Source of the DNA: CBDCRK01 sp965220955
GTDB lineage: Bacteria; Desulfobacterota; Binatia; Bin18; CBDCRK01
Direction of reading: 5' to 3'
DNA length: 64,000 nt
Assembly: GCA_965220955.1 (NCBI GenBank)
Contig: CBDCRK010000036.1
Span: 62,001 to 126,000, forward strand
Both the position numbers and the translations under genes were made by a program. The notes beneath the pieces are model-generated. The model was given only the letters and a program-made list of their open reading frames with translations, was not told where the DNA came from and made no database searches. Positions 24,828 to 33,465 of the stretch are shown piece after piece. The stretch's first letter is position 1. Every line of letters begins with the position of its first letter.

Positions 24828-24838
24828 GGCTTTCCTCC

Positions 24839-25141
24839 TTATGGTATTGGCTGGTGAACGGTTACCAGCTTGGTGCCGTCAGGGAAGGTGCCCTCTACCT
24901 GAACCTCGTCGAGCATCTCAGGCACCCCCTCCATCACGTCATCACGTGAGAGGATGGTCATGCCGTAAGCCATCAGATCTGAGACAGAACGACCGTCTCG
25001 GACTCCTTCAAGGATTTCTGCGGTAATGAACGCCGTTGCTTCAGGATAGTTCAGCTTGAGGCCGCGTGCCCGACGTTTACGCGCCAACTCGGCTGCGGTA
25101 AAGATCAGGAGCTTCTCTTGCTCTTTCGGTGTAAGATGCAT
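24839..25141 (-). CDS. ureA: Urease subunit gamma
   Basis: 100 residues, the usual length for a separate gamma chain. It starts MHLTPKEQEKLLIFTAAEL and has LNYPEATAFI, the DGRSVSDLMAYG motif, and the C-terminal VEGTFPDGTKLVTVHQPI. RBS AAGGAGG precedes the ATG. It follows urtE by 21 bases, so the transporter and enzyme genes form one unit. Confidence 0.97.
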   Translation of the reverse strand: MHLTPKEQEKLLIFTAAELARKRRARGLKLNYPEATAFITAEILEGVRDGRSVSDLMAYGMTILSRDDVMEGVPEMLDEVQVEGTFPDGTKLVTVHQPIP

Positions 25142-25162
25142 CTATCTTGGCCTCCTTATCTT

Positions 25163-25858
25163 TTACACAGTGAGGTATCGCTTGACAACATCTTCCCTGA
25201 GTTCCCGCATGGTTCCTTCTGACACGATCGACCCTTTCTCCATAATGGCGTAGGAATCTGCCAGACGTTTGGCAAACTCCAGATATTGCTCCACTAACAG
25301 AACGGAAATCTTCCCCTCCTCCCTGATCCGGCGAACCACCTCCTCGATCTCGAGGATGATCGAGGGCTGGATGCCCTCGGTAGGCTCATCGAGGAGCAAG
25401 AGCCTGGGACGGGTGACCAGGGCCCGGGCAATGGCCAGCTGCTGCTGCTGCCCGCCGCTTAACACCCCGCCTTTCCTGGTTAACATTGTTTTCAACACCG
25501 GGAATAAACGAAAAACCTCTTCGGGAATTGAACCATTCCTCTGCCCTCGTGCCACAAGCCCCACCAATAGGTTCTCCAGTACCGTCAGGCTGGGGAAGAT
25601 CTCCCGCCCTTGGGGAGCATAGCCAATCCCTTGCCTAGCCCGCTCTTCGGGTGACAACGCGGCAAGATCCTGCCCATCAAAGAGGATAGACCCCGTCCGA
25701 GCCCTAAAAAGGCCCATAATGCTTTTTAACAGGGTGCTCTTTCCCACACCATTTCGCCCCATCAGGCAAACCACCTGCCCTTGGGGAACGTGCAGGTGGA
25801 CGTCCCATAGAATCCGGCTTTCCCCATAGGAGACGCTAAGGCCTTGAACCGTCAGCAT
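25163..25858 (-). CDS. urtE: Urea ABC transporter ATPase UrtE
   Basis: 231-residue ABC ATPase of the LivF type: Walker A GRNGVGKST, signature LSGGQQQQLAIARAL, Walker B LLLLDEPTEGIQPS, switch His replaced by Gln in VEQYLEF as in this subgroup. It overlaps the urtD stop by 23 bases. Energises urea import with UrtD. Confidence 0.95.
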   Translation of the reverse strand: MLTVQGLSVSYGESRILWDVHLHVPQGQVVCLMGRNGVGKSTLLKSIMGLFRARTGSILFDGQDLAALSPEERARQGIGYAPQGREIFPSLTVLENLLVGLVARGQRNGSIPEEVFRLFPVLKTMLTRKGGVLSGGQQQQLAIARALVTRPRLLLLDEPTEGIQPSIILEIEEVVRRIREEGKISVLLVEQYLEFAKRLADSYAIMEKGSIVSEGTMRELREDVVKRYLTV

Positions 25859-26615
25859 TGGTGCCGTATCCTCTTCCCAGGTAAACCTCGATCACCCGAG
25901 GATCGCTCTGCACTTGTTCCACTAGTCCTTCGCAAAGGATGGTTCCCTCATGGAGCACGGTGACCTTCTGAGCCGTCTGGCGAACGAACTCCATGTCGTG
26001 CTCTACAACCAGGACAGCATGATTTTGGGCCATCTGCTGAAGGAGTAGACCGGTCTTCTCTCGTTCTTCTCCTGTCATGCCAGCAACAGGTTCGTCCAGC
26101 AAGAACAGCTGCGGGTTCTGGACCATGACCATCCCGATCTCTAGCCACTGCGTTTCGCCATGGGAAAGGACACCCGCCTTCTTATGAGCCTTTTCGAGGA
26201 GGCCAAGGGTTTCCAGGGTCGAGAAGATCTTGTCCTTCTGTTCGGACTTTAGGGTTCCGAACAACGTGGAAAAGACGTCCCAATGCTGGGGTAGGGAGAG
26301 CGCTAAGTTTTCGAAGAGAGTGAGGTTCTTGAAAACTGAAGGGGTTTGGAATTTACGCCCAATACCTAGCGCCACCCGTTCATGTTCCTCTAACTTAGCC
26401 AGATCTCTTCTCTGGCCAAAGACAACGCGCCCCGTTTCCAGCTTCACTTTGCCACAGATGACGTCCAGGAGGGTGGTCTTACCAGCTCCGTTAGGGCCGA
26501 TGAGGGCATGAAGCTCGCCATAGTCAACATAGAAGTCGACATTCCGTAGGGCTTGGAAGCCATCAAAGCTGACCGTAACTTCCTCAAGGTATATAATGCT
26601 TCCGTAGCCTTCCAT
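25836..26615 (-). CDS. urtD: Urea ABC transporter ATPase UrtD
   Basis: 259 residues from ATG 26615, of the LivG type: Walker A GPNGAGKTT, signature LSHGETQWLEIGMVM, Walker B LFLLDEPVAGM, and VVEHDMEF. I preferred this start over a frame opening at 26840 because the extra 75 residues read through urtC and match nothing. AGAGG lies upstream. Confidence 0.95.
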   Translation of the reverse strand: MEGYGSIIYLEEVTVSFDGFQALRNVDFYVDYGELHALIGPNGAGKTTLLDVICGKVKLETGRVVFGQRRDLAKLEEHERVALGIGRKFQTPSVFKNLTLFENLALSLPQHWDVFSTLFGTLKSEQKDKIFSTLETLGLLEKAHKKAGVLSHGETQWLEIGMVMVQNPQLFLLDEPVAGMTGEEREKTGLLLQQMAQNHAVLVVEHDMEFVRQTAQKVTVLHEGTILCEGLVEQVQSDPRVIEVYLGRGYGTNADGSRP

Positions 26616-26662
26616 TCCGTACCTCTGCTTCCCAGAGTCACCTGCTTGCCAGATGGCATCCC

Positions 26663-27802
26663 CTAGCGGGACGAGTCCACCCGACTCTCGGCAGGTTCCA
26701 GGCCAGGCGCTTGGCGCTCCCAGAACCGTTCTTGCAGCCAACGGCCTACTTGCCGGAGCTGTTGGGGAAGACCCGTCAGGCCGCCCGGAAACAAGACGAC
26801 CACCCCCACAAACAATCCACCAAGGATAACTGGCCACCACTCCGGATAACTTGCAGTTAACACGCTTCGTGCAGCGTTGACGCCAACAGCCCCGAGCAGG
26901 GCGCCAACAAGGGTTCCCCTGCCGCCGACTGCAACCCAGACCACAACCTCCAATGAGGGAAGCACGCCAATCTGGCTAGGAGTAATAATACCGACCTGCG
27001 GCGCGTACAGCGCTCCCGCCAGGCCCGCCAGCGCCGCCGCCACAGCAAAGATGAAAATTTTGTAATGAGCTACCGCATAGCCCAAAAACCGTAGTCGTTG
27101 CTCCTGATCTCGAATGGCTGTGAGCACCAGACCCATTTTCGAACTGACAAGCCAGCGACAGACCATAAGACTCCCAACCACAACCAGGGCCGTAATCAGG
27201 TAAAGCCCACGTAGGGTGTTGGGTTCGCTCAAGGAAAAACCCAGGATGCTTTTGAAATCGGTTAAGCCATTCGTTCCCCCCAGGTTGAGCTCGTTGCGGT
27301 TGAACATCAGCCAAGTGGCAAAAGCCATGGCCTGGGTCAGGATGGCAAAATAGACCCCGCCGACTCTTCGACGAAAGGTCAAAAATCCAATAACGGCGGC
27401 AATCAGGGCGGGAAGCAGGAGAGCGGAAAGCAGGGCCAGGGAAAAATGTTCATAAGGCTTCCAGAACAAGGGGAGCTCATAGACCTGATTCCAGATCATA
27501 AAGTCGGGGATGCTCTCTCCATACACGCCCTTTCCACTGGACTCCAGCATGAGATACATGCCCATGGCATAGGCTCCGAATCCAAAAAAGATAGCCTGCC
27601 CAAGGCTCAAGATCCCGGTGTACCCCCAGATCAGGTCCATACCCAGCGCCAGGATTGCCAGCGCCAGATATTTTCCAAAGAGGTTCAGGTAGTAGTCGGA
27701 GAGGATCCCAAAGATGTTTAGGAGAGGAAGCACAACGACCAGGAGGACCCCTAAAATTCCCTCGGACACGAGTCGAGGCTTCCAGGTTCTAGTCTGCTCC
27801 AT
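26663..27802 (-). CDS. urtC: Urea ABC transporter permease UrtC
   Basis: 379-residue LivM-type permease with about ten membrane spans. LALGMDLIWGYTGILSLGQA, GGTNGLTDF and the EAA-like loop AIRDQEQRLRFLGY are characteristic. RBS GGAGAGAAAGG. It begins 17 bases after the urtB stop. Confidence 0.95.
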   Translation of the reverse strand: MEQTRTWKPRLVSEGILGVLLVVVLPLLNIFGILSDYYLNLFGKYLALAILALGMDLIWGYTGILSLGQAIFFGFGAYAMGMYLMLESSGKGVYGESIPDFMIWNQVYELPLFWKPYEHFSLALLSALLLPALIAAVIGFLTFRRRVGGVYFAILTQAMAFATWLMFNRNELNLGGTNGLTDFKSILGFSLSEPNTLRGLYLITALVVVGSLMVCRWLVSSKMGLVLTAIRDQEQRLRFLGYAVAHYKIFIFAVAAALAGLAGALYAPQVGIITPSQIGVLPSLEVVVWVAVGGRGTLVGALLGAVGVNAARSVLTASYPEWWPVILGGLFVGVVVLFPGGLTGLPQQLRQVGRWLQERFWERQAPGLEPAESRVDSSR

Positions 27803-27819
27803 GACCTTTCTCTCCAGTG

Positions 27820-29448
27820 CTACCGCACCATGATATCTGCCATACGCTCTTTAGCCGGGAAAAGACCCGTGGGCCTGAGCTGCAAGAAGAAAATCACCAG
27901 AGCTAAGATCCCCACCTTTGCGTAAATCGCGGCGGCTGTTCCTCCGATGGCCGGCTCTAAGATTTTGTTAGACATGCCAATACCAAAGGAGGCCAGAACC
28001 GTCCCTAGCAGCTTTCCGACCCCCCCCAGAACCACCACCATAAACGAGTCTACAATATAGGTCTTGCCCACCTCCGGGTCTACGGTCCCAATCAGACTTA
28101 GAGCACACCCGGCTAGTCCAGCCAAGGCCGTTCCCAGGGCGAAAGTGAAGGCATCAACCCTGCGGGTGGCAATGCCCATGCAGGCGGCCATGTCTCGATT
28201 TTGCATCACAGCCCGGACCCTCAGGCCCGCATCGGATCGGTACAGCAGCAGGTACACCACTAATAGGCAAAAGAGGGAAAGGACGATAATGAAGATCCGG
28301 CTATAGGGAAAGATCAGACCAGGCATGACTTCCCAACCACCCCGAAACCAGGTGGGAGAGTTCACGCTTGTCTGGTCACCAAAATATAGTCGCGCTCCTT
28401 GTTGGAGAACCATGCCAATCCCCCACGTAGCAAGAAGGCTCTCCAGTGGCCGGCCGTAAAGGAACCGAAGAACCCCGCGCTCTAAGAGTAAGCCCACGCA
28501 TCCTACTACTACCAGCGATAACGGCAGGGCAACGAAGAAGTAGTAGTCCTGATGACCTGAGAAGCGGGAAGCGAAAATCTCCTGGACCACATAGGCCGTG
28601 TACGATCCCAGCATCAGCATCTCCCCGTGGGCCATGTTGATGATCCCCATCAGCCCAAAGGTGATGGCCAACCCCAAGCTCATAATCAGGAGAATCGAAG
28701 CCAGGCTCAGCCCGTTGAACAGATACCCAACAACATTTCGTACCCGCAGGTACCCTTCGATCTTTTCGATGGCAGGTCTGAGGGCGTCCTTGACCTGCAC
28801 ATCTGGCTCTTTTTCCAGAAGATCCTTAAGGGAGGCCAGAGCTGATTCTGACCGGTTGGCGCCAAAAAATTCAGCCGCCCGCTGGCGCACCAGCGGGTCT
28901 GGGTCTAAGAGTTTTAGCTTGTTAACGGCTTCCACCATGATGTGCTTTACCGCAGGCTCACTCTCCTGCTCAATGGCCTTTTCTAGCACAGGAATGGCCG
29001 AAATATCCCGCAGATGACCCAGCTTCAGAGCAACCGATCGCCTAGTCCCCGGATTGTCCCCAGAGAGGTCAATAAAGTCCAGGGTCCGTTGCACAAGAGT
29101 CCTATTGTCTTGCCCTAGAGGAACCTGCTCCAGGCCCTCATCGGGAAGCAAGGGTTCGCCCGTAGCGTCAACCAGAGCTTCTCCTCCAACTTCGGTAAGG
29201 ACCCCTTCTTCATCCAGGATAAAAAGCTTACCTTCCCAGCTATATAAGGCTCCATCTTTAAGTGCCACAAGCAGATCCCGGGAACCAGAATCGGCCGAGT
29301 CACGAATACGTTCAAGAGTTCCGCGTTGCTCATCGGCTGTAGCCAAACCTCGGGCGTAGGCTTCTAGAGAAGCAGCCTGGGCACGACCAGCCAAGAAACA
29401 GCTAGTACTCAGGCACAAAAGCAGGAGCCCATAACTCGTTTTTTTCAT
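27820..29448 (-). CDS. urtB: Urea ABC transporter permease UrtB
   Basis: 542 residues in two parts: a signal sequence and periplasmic HEAT-like helical region (~25-235, with units such as VALKLGHLRDISAIPVLEKA), then a LivH-type permease with IINMAHGEMLMLGSYTAYV and the cytoplasmic loop RAVMQNRDMAACMGIATRR. The extra periplasmic domain is normal for UrtB. It is separated from urtA by a strong hairpin at 29503-29544. Confidence 0.94.
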   Translation of the reverse strand: MKKTSYGLLLLCLSTSCFLAGRAQAASLEAYARGLATADEQRGTLERIRDSADSGSRDLLVALKDGALYSWEGKLFILDEEGVLTEVGGEALVDATGEPLLPDEGLEQVPLGQDNRTLVQRTLDFIDLSGDNPGTRRSVALKLGHLRDISAIPVLEKAIEQESEPAVKHIMVEAVNKLKLLDPDPLVRQRAAEFFGANRSESALASLKDLLEKEPDVQVKDALRPAIEKIEGYLRVRNVVGYLFNGLSLASILLIMSLGLAITFGLMGIINMAHGEMLMLGSYTAYVVQEIFASRFSGHQDYYFFVALPLSLVVVGCVGLLLERGVLRFLYGRPLESLLATWGIGMVLQQGARLYFGDQTSVNSPTWFRGGWEVMPGLIFPYSRIFIIVLSLFCLLVVYLLLYRSDAGLRVRAVMQNRDMAACMGIATRRVDAFTFALGTALAGLAGCALSLIGTVDPEVGKTYIVDSFMVVVLGGVGKLLGTVLASFGIGMSNKILEPAIGGTAAAIYAKVGILALVIFFLQLRPTGLFPAKERMADIMVR

Positions 29449-29502
29449 TCTTGACAGCCTGTGTTTTAAGGAAAGCTGGGGAATTGTATAGAAATCTCAA
29501 CA

Positions 29503-29544
29503 GAAAAAGCAAGCGGGGCTTATCACTAAGCCCCGACTGCTTGC
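29503..29544 (-). terminator. Intra-operon hairpin and T-tract between urtA and urtB
   Basis: On the minus strand GCAAGC..GGGGCTTA pairs with TAAGCCCC.GCTTGC (about 14 pairs with a small bulge), followed by TTTTT. It lies 37 bases after the urtA stop. In binding-protein-dependent systems such a structure lowers expression of the permease genes relative to the solute-binding protein. Confidence 0.75.
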
Positions 29545-29580
29545 TACCAAATCCATAGGGATGAGGAGTCAGTCTCTAGA

Positions 29581-30930
29581 CTAGCCCCCATTCTCGGACA
29601 ACCACACGCGCTTACCGTTGTCTGAGTCATAGGTCCCTTTTCCATCTCCGCTCCAGTCGCAGGCTCGCCCAGGGTAGGTTAACTCGCTCCAGGGTTCGGG
29701 GCGAACCCATCCGTTGCTCTTCCAGACCACATCGAATTGACCATCCTCGCGGATCTTACCAATGTAGACGGGCTTCCAGGTATGATGGTTCTTTTCGTCC
29801 ACCTTATATTTACCCACCGGGCTGCCAAGCTCTAACCCCTCCAGTGCTTTCAGGACCTTATCCACATCCGTCGAGCCCGCCTTTTCTACCGCCTTGGCCC
29901 AAAGCTTGACATGGAGGTAAGCATGCATCATAGGATCATCGGTGACGCACTGCTTGTCGGCAATGCCCTGCTTCTCGCACCACTGCTTATAAGCCTTGAC
30001 CCATTTAATATTCTGCGGTGTTTTGAGAGACATGTAATAGTTCCAGGAGGCCAGATGCCCGACCAGCGGTTTGACATCCAGGGTCTGAAGCTCGACCTCG
30101 GCAAAGCTGTAGGAGATCGACGGGCAACTGTCCGCCGTGACGCCCTGATTGGCCAGCTCCTTGAAGAAGGGGACGTTGCTGTCACCGTTAATGGTGTTGA
30201 TTACGGCACCGTCACCCCCTGCGCAGAAGCTCTTAATCTTGCCCACAATGGTCTGATAGTCCTGGTGGTGGAACGGGGTGTATTCTTCCATAATGTCTGA
30301 TTCCTTCACTCCTTTCGCCTTGGTGAGGTAGAGCCTAAGGATCTTGTTCGTTGTTCTGGGATACACGTAATCCGTGCCGATTAAGTAAAACCGTTTCTTG
30401 TTACCACCCTCTGGACTCATGAGATAATCCACGCCCGGACTGGCCTGCTGGTTGATGGTCGCTCCAGTATAGATTACATTCTTGGAGCACTCCTCTCCCT
30501 CATACTGTACCGGGTAGAAGAGCAGGCCATTGTTCTGCTCGAACACCGGCAAGACGGACTTACGGCTAACCGAAGTCCAGCACCCAAAGACTGCGGCGAC
30601 TTTGTCCTGCTGGAGGAGCTTTTTGGCCTTTTCCGCAAAGAGAGGCCAATCCGAGGCCGGATCTTCCACTACCGGCTCCACTTTGCGGCCCAAGACTCCG
30701 CCCTCCGCGTTGATCTCTTCAATAGCCATCAGGACCACTTCTTTGATAGGGGTCTCACTGATAGCCATGGTGCCGCTGAGCGAGTGCAAGACCCCAACCT
30801 TAATAGGGTCGTCCTCCGCCCGTACTGCTGGTGTCCAGGCTAACAAGCCAGCCACTAATACCATCACAGCAATGGTGTAGGGGACAAAGGCTCGCTGTAA
30901 GACACCCTTTATACTAGTGATTCCAAACAT
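29581..30930 (-). CDS. urtA: Urea ABC transporter substrate-binding protein UrtA
   Basis: 449 residues from ATG 30930, with AGGAGGA eight bases upstream; the frame extends to 31038 but that part overlaps the porin end. The signal peptide ends near TPAVRA. The mature part matches the periplasmic amide-binding family: IKVGVLHSLSGTMAISETP, FGCWTSVSRKSVLPVFE, FYPVQYEGEECSKNVIYTGA, GTDYVYPRTTNKI. Confidence 0.95.
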   Translation of the reverse strand: MFGITSIKGVLQRAFVPYTIAVMVLVAGLLAWTPAVRAEDDPIKVGVLHSLSGTMAISETPIKEVVLMAIEEINAEGGVLGRKVEPVVEDPASDWPLFAEKAKKLLQQDKVAAVFGCWTSVSRKSVLPVFEQNNGLLFYPVQYEGEECSKNVIYTGATINQQASPGVDYLMSPEGGNKKRFYLIGTDYVYPRTTNKILRLYLTKAKGVKESDIMEEYTPFHHQDYQTIVGKIKSFCAGGDGAVINTINGDSNVPFFKELANQGVTADSCPSISYSFAEVELQTLDVKPLVGHLASWNYYMSLKTPQNIKWVKAYKQWCEKQGIADKQCVTDDPMMHAYLHVKLWAKAVEKAGSTDVDKVLKALEGLELGSPVGKYKVDEKNHHTWKPVYIGKIREDGQFDVVWKSNGWVRPEPWSELTYPGRACDWSGDGKGTYDSDNGKRVWLSENGG

Positions 30931-30979
30931 TCTGCTGTCCTCCTTTCTCATATTTTTCCTGCTTTTTCCTTCTTTGACT

Positions 30980-32347
30980 CTAGAACAAGACCTGGGTCTG
31001 CACCCGCAGCCGGTGGTTACTATAGTTAGCACCCACAAAGGGCTCAGTGTCCAGGAAGCTATAATCTATTTGCACCTTGGCACCATGCCCATATAGGTAA
31101 TAGTTGAGCCCAAAGGTGTATTCCATAATATCGCCAACACCACGAAGAAATGACTTGGCATCGCTAAAAGCACTGGGGTTGTTGGGCTGGTCAAAATCGA
31201 CGCCTGAGATGCGGGCGGCAAGTTCCCATCGCTCAGGCACAAGATAGTAGGCAAGCTGTCCATAGTAACCCCAGTCGTGACTGTCCGACAGTCCCGAAGT
31301 CTTGAGGTTATTCCGCCGGTAGTATCCAGCACCCTGGAGAGTGAACCGATCCCAGCGGAATCCGGCGTCCAAGGTGACGTTAGTAGTCCGATCACCGGGC
31401 TGCACGTTCTGGAACCTAGAGACTTCCTCAATGGGGTTAAAAGAAGCAGCAACTCCAACCGAGAGCTGAGGAGCACTAGCCGGAGTGGGTGAGCTCTCAA
31501 GGTAACCGTGAGGATCGAGGATGTCGAATTCTAATCGTCCCAGGGTAGTGATCTCATCGCCAATGTTTTGCTGTCCACCTGCATCCAGGGCACGGATGCT
31601 GTTGGCTGCTACGGCGTGATAGGAGAGGCGTCCCAATTTCCCGGCCAAGTGCGCCCCAACGGTGCGTTGGAGGTTAAAGGCATAGTCGGCTTCAGAGAGA
31701 TCGGGAAACAGAAGTTGCCCCGGATGGGTATAAAACTGTCGGCTGTAAGGCAGGATGAAACGCCCCGCCAACAAGCTTAAGTCCGGAGAAAAACGGTACT
31801 GCATCCACCAGTCGAGCATGGTGGCGCGGTTGTTGTTGTCAAAGGTAGTGGTCTCAAACTGGAAGAAGTAGGCTATCTTGGGATCGAACACCGTCCCAGA
31901 GAACGCTATCCGAGCCAGGGCAACATCAAAGTTGTGGTTACTCTTACCCTCCTCCTCGGGCTCCATCAGCGTGTACCGCGCCTGAGCAAAGCCATTAACT
32001 ACAAGGGCAAAACTGTTATCTTCGCTGCGGATATAAAATCCGTTGTCGTAGATGTCATCAGCGTCGAAACCACGCTCCTTAATCTCATGCGTCTTGGCAT
32101 GCCCAATCTCTACCTCCCAGTCCGAGCGCTCTTCTTCTTTAGTCTCCAGCTCACCCAGCCGTTTTTCCAACGCTTCCAGGGACTGACGCTGTTGGGCCAC
32201 CAGCTGACGTAGTTGTTCCATGTCATCTTGAGCCTCAACAGTAGATCCCCAACCCAAAGTAATGGCCGCAAACAGAGCACCGGCAACCACAATGGCACCC
32301 TTGCTCCTCCTTAGCCCTGCGCGGCCAAGAGTTAAAAATTTCGTCAT
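30980..32347 (-). CDS. OprP-like outer-membrane porin
   Basis: 455 residues with a signal peptide ending near TVEAQ, a short coiled coil (LVAQQRQSLEALEKRLGELE), then a phosphate-selective-porin-type barrel. The terminal residue is Phe (RVQTQVLF), as required for outer-membrane insertion. Segments such as PKIAYFFQFETTTFDNNNR and GRFILPYSRQFYTHPGQ are typical of the OprP/OprO family. It lies 49 bases before urtA and behind a consensus sigma-54 promoter, so the likely cargo is urea or another small nitrogen compound rather than phosphate. Confidence 0.88.
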   Translation of the reverse strand: MTKFLTLGRAGLRRSKGAIVVAGALFAAITLGWGSTVEAQDDMEQLRQLVAQQRQSLEALEKRLGELETKEEERSDWEVEIGHAKTHEIKERGFDADDIYDNGFYIRSEDNSFALVVNGFAQARYTLMEPEEEGKSNHNFDVALARIAFSGTVFDPKIAYFFQFETTTFDNNNRATMLDWWMQYRFSPDLSLLAGRFILPYSRQFYTHPGQLLFPDLSEADYAFNLQRTVGAHLAGKLGRLSYHAVAANSIRALDAGGQQNIGDEITTLGRLEFDILDPHGYLESSPTPASAPQLSVGVAASFNPIEEVSRFQNVQPGDRTTNVTLDAGFRWDRFTLQGAGYYRRNNLKTSGLSDSHDWGYYGQLAYYLVPERWELAARISGVDFDQPNNPSAFSDAKSFLRGVGDIMEYTFGLNYYLYGHGAKVQIDYSFLDTEPFVGANYSNHRLRVQTQVLF

Positions 32348-32414
32348 CCTCTACCTCCCTCTTGTAAATGTCGCTCTACCTCCTCTATTGTCAGGCAAAG
32401 ACAGCTCTGTACTG

Positions 32415-32430
32415 AGCAAAGGGCGTGCCA
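32415..32430 (-). promoter_or_regulatory. Sigma-54 promoter of the porin-urt-ure operon
   Basis: Minus-strand TGGCACGCCCTTTGCT is essentially the consensus, 68 bases before the porin start. CTAAGTAGCTGAAAAGAC at 32455-32472 and TGCTTAAAAG at 32505-32514 lie at the same distances as before the other porin operon. An imperfect dyad CACTTCC...GAAGTG spans roughly 32475-32505. The rest of 32348-32678 holds no gene. Confidence 0.92.
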
Positions 32431-32678
32431 CAGTCAGGGCAAGCCTGAAACCTTCTAAGTAGCTGAAAAGACACACTTCCTCTTTGGGACGGCCAAGAGG
32501 GAAGTGCTTAAAAGAGTAGCAACAGCCTATACCAATGCCTAAGAATTGAGCACAGAGGAGGAGGTCTTAGCAAGTCGATCTATCGGGTCGACCTACCAAG
32601 TAGGGGTACCCATGAAAGAAAGAGGGTAAGAAAAGATAAAAAAGGGGCTCTCAGAGTTGCTATTGCCGCCCGGCGGTA

Positions 32679-33128
32679 CTATGCCGGGCGTCGACGCATC
32701 AGCACCCGACGGCGCAAAATGAGAACCTGCTCGTTGCGCTGATTCCACGCTCGGGTCTCTACATAGAGCACCCCACGGTCAGATTTAGTCTGGGATGGGG
32801 TAGTCTCCAGCACCTCGGTCTCAGTATAAATGGTGTCTCCATGAAAGGTAGGAGCCAGGTGCTTGATCGACTCGTACTCTAGGTTGGCAATACAATGCTC
32901 GCTAACATCCCGCACCGTCATTCCCACAGCCATGGAGATAACCAGAAGACCATTGACCAGGCACTGGCCGTGCTGGGTTTGGCTGGCATAGTGCTCGTCA
33001 AAATGCAAAGGGTTAGTGTTCATAGTCAGCAGGGTAAACCAGGTATCATCAAAATCGCGAATGGTGCGGCCGGGCCAGTGCTTCATGACCTCACCCGGGG
33101 TAAAGTCTTCGAGATAGCGACGCTGCAT
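32679..33128 (-). CDS. MaoC-family (R)-specific dehydratase
   Basis: 149-residue hot-dog-fold protein. The catalytic Asp/His pair lies in MNTNPLHFDEHYA, and the downstream GQCLVNGLLVISMAVGM helix is typical. Closest families are mesaconyl-CoA hydratase-like and (R)-enoyl-CoA hydratase proteins, so it may act on an acyl-CoA; a link to PHA precursor supply is possible but not shown. AAGGAGGGATACCCT precedes the ATG. A GC-rich hairpin (CGCCCGGC/GCCGGGCG) spans the stop codon, with a T run about 25 bases further on. Confidence 0.85.
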   Translation of the reverse strand: MQRRYLEDFTPGEVMKHWPGRTIRDFDDTWFTLLTMNTNPLHFDEHYASQTQHGQCLVNGLLVISMAVGMTVRDVSEHCIANLEYESIKHLAPTFHGDTIYTETEVLETTPSQTKSDRGVLYVETRAWNQRNEQVLILRRRVLMRRRPA

Positions 33129-33465
33129 AGGGTATCCCTCCTTACAAGAAATAGAGTACAGAGAGCAGAACTAGAGGTCTGTCTCTGCCTGGTATTTGGG
33201 TTTGCTTGGTAATTAGCCTGTTCGCCTGGTTTAGACAAGCTAGTGAGGTCTCATCCCTTGCAGCCAGAACCGCCACCGGACCGCGGTCGGATGGACCGGC
33301 TGGTTAGCCGGCACCTGGGGATTATTTTGCGCGGCGCGAGGCATCCAGGCATCGTGTTTGCGGTGCCAGCTTGTTTTTGCAATCTTGTCTCCACACCGCC
33401 AGGTCTTGGCAGAATTTAGACGCTATAGACGCTGCATGCTATAGACGCTATAGACGCTAAGAAAT
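33129..33465. other. Divergent intergenic region with tandem 9-base repeats before argB
   Basis: Separates the minus-strand MaoC gene from the plus-strand arg cluster. Just before argB, 33417-33459 consists of CTATAGACG units (two and a half, a short interruption GCATG, two more). These lie where the RBS should be, and argB has no Shine-Dalgarno. No ARG-box or promoter that I can defend. Confidence 0.5.

Noticed and set aside
32645..32690. Terminator at the end of the MaoC gene
   Set aside because: A good stem spans the stop codon, but the T run lies about 25 bases further on, too far for a standard intrinsic terminator.
33417..33460. CRISPR-like array
   Set aside because: Units are 9 bases, tandem and without spacers; no cas genes in the window.
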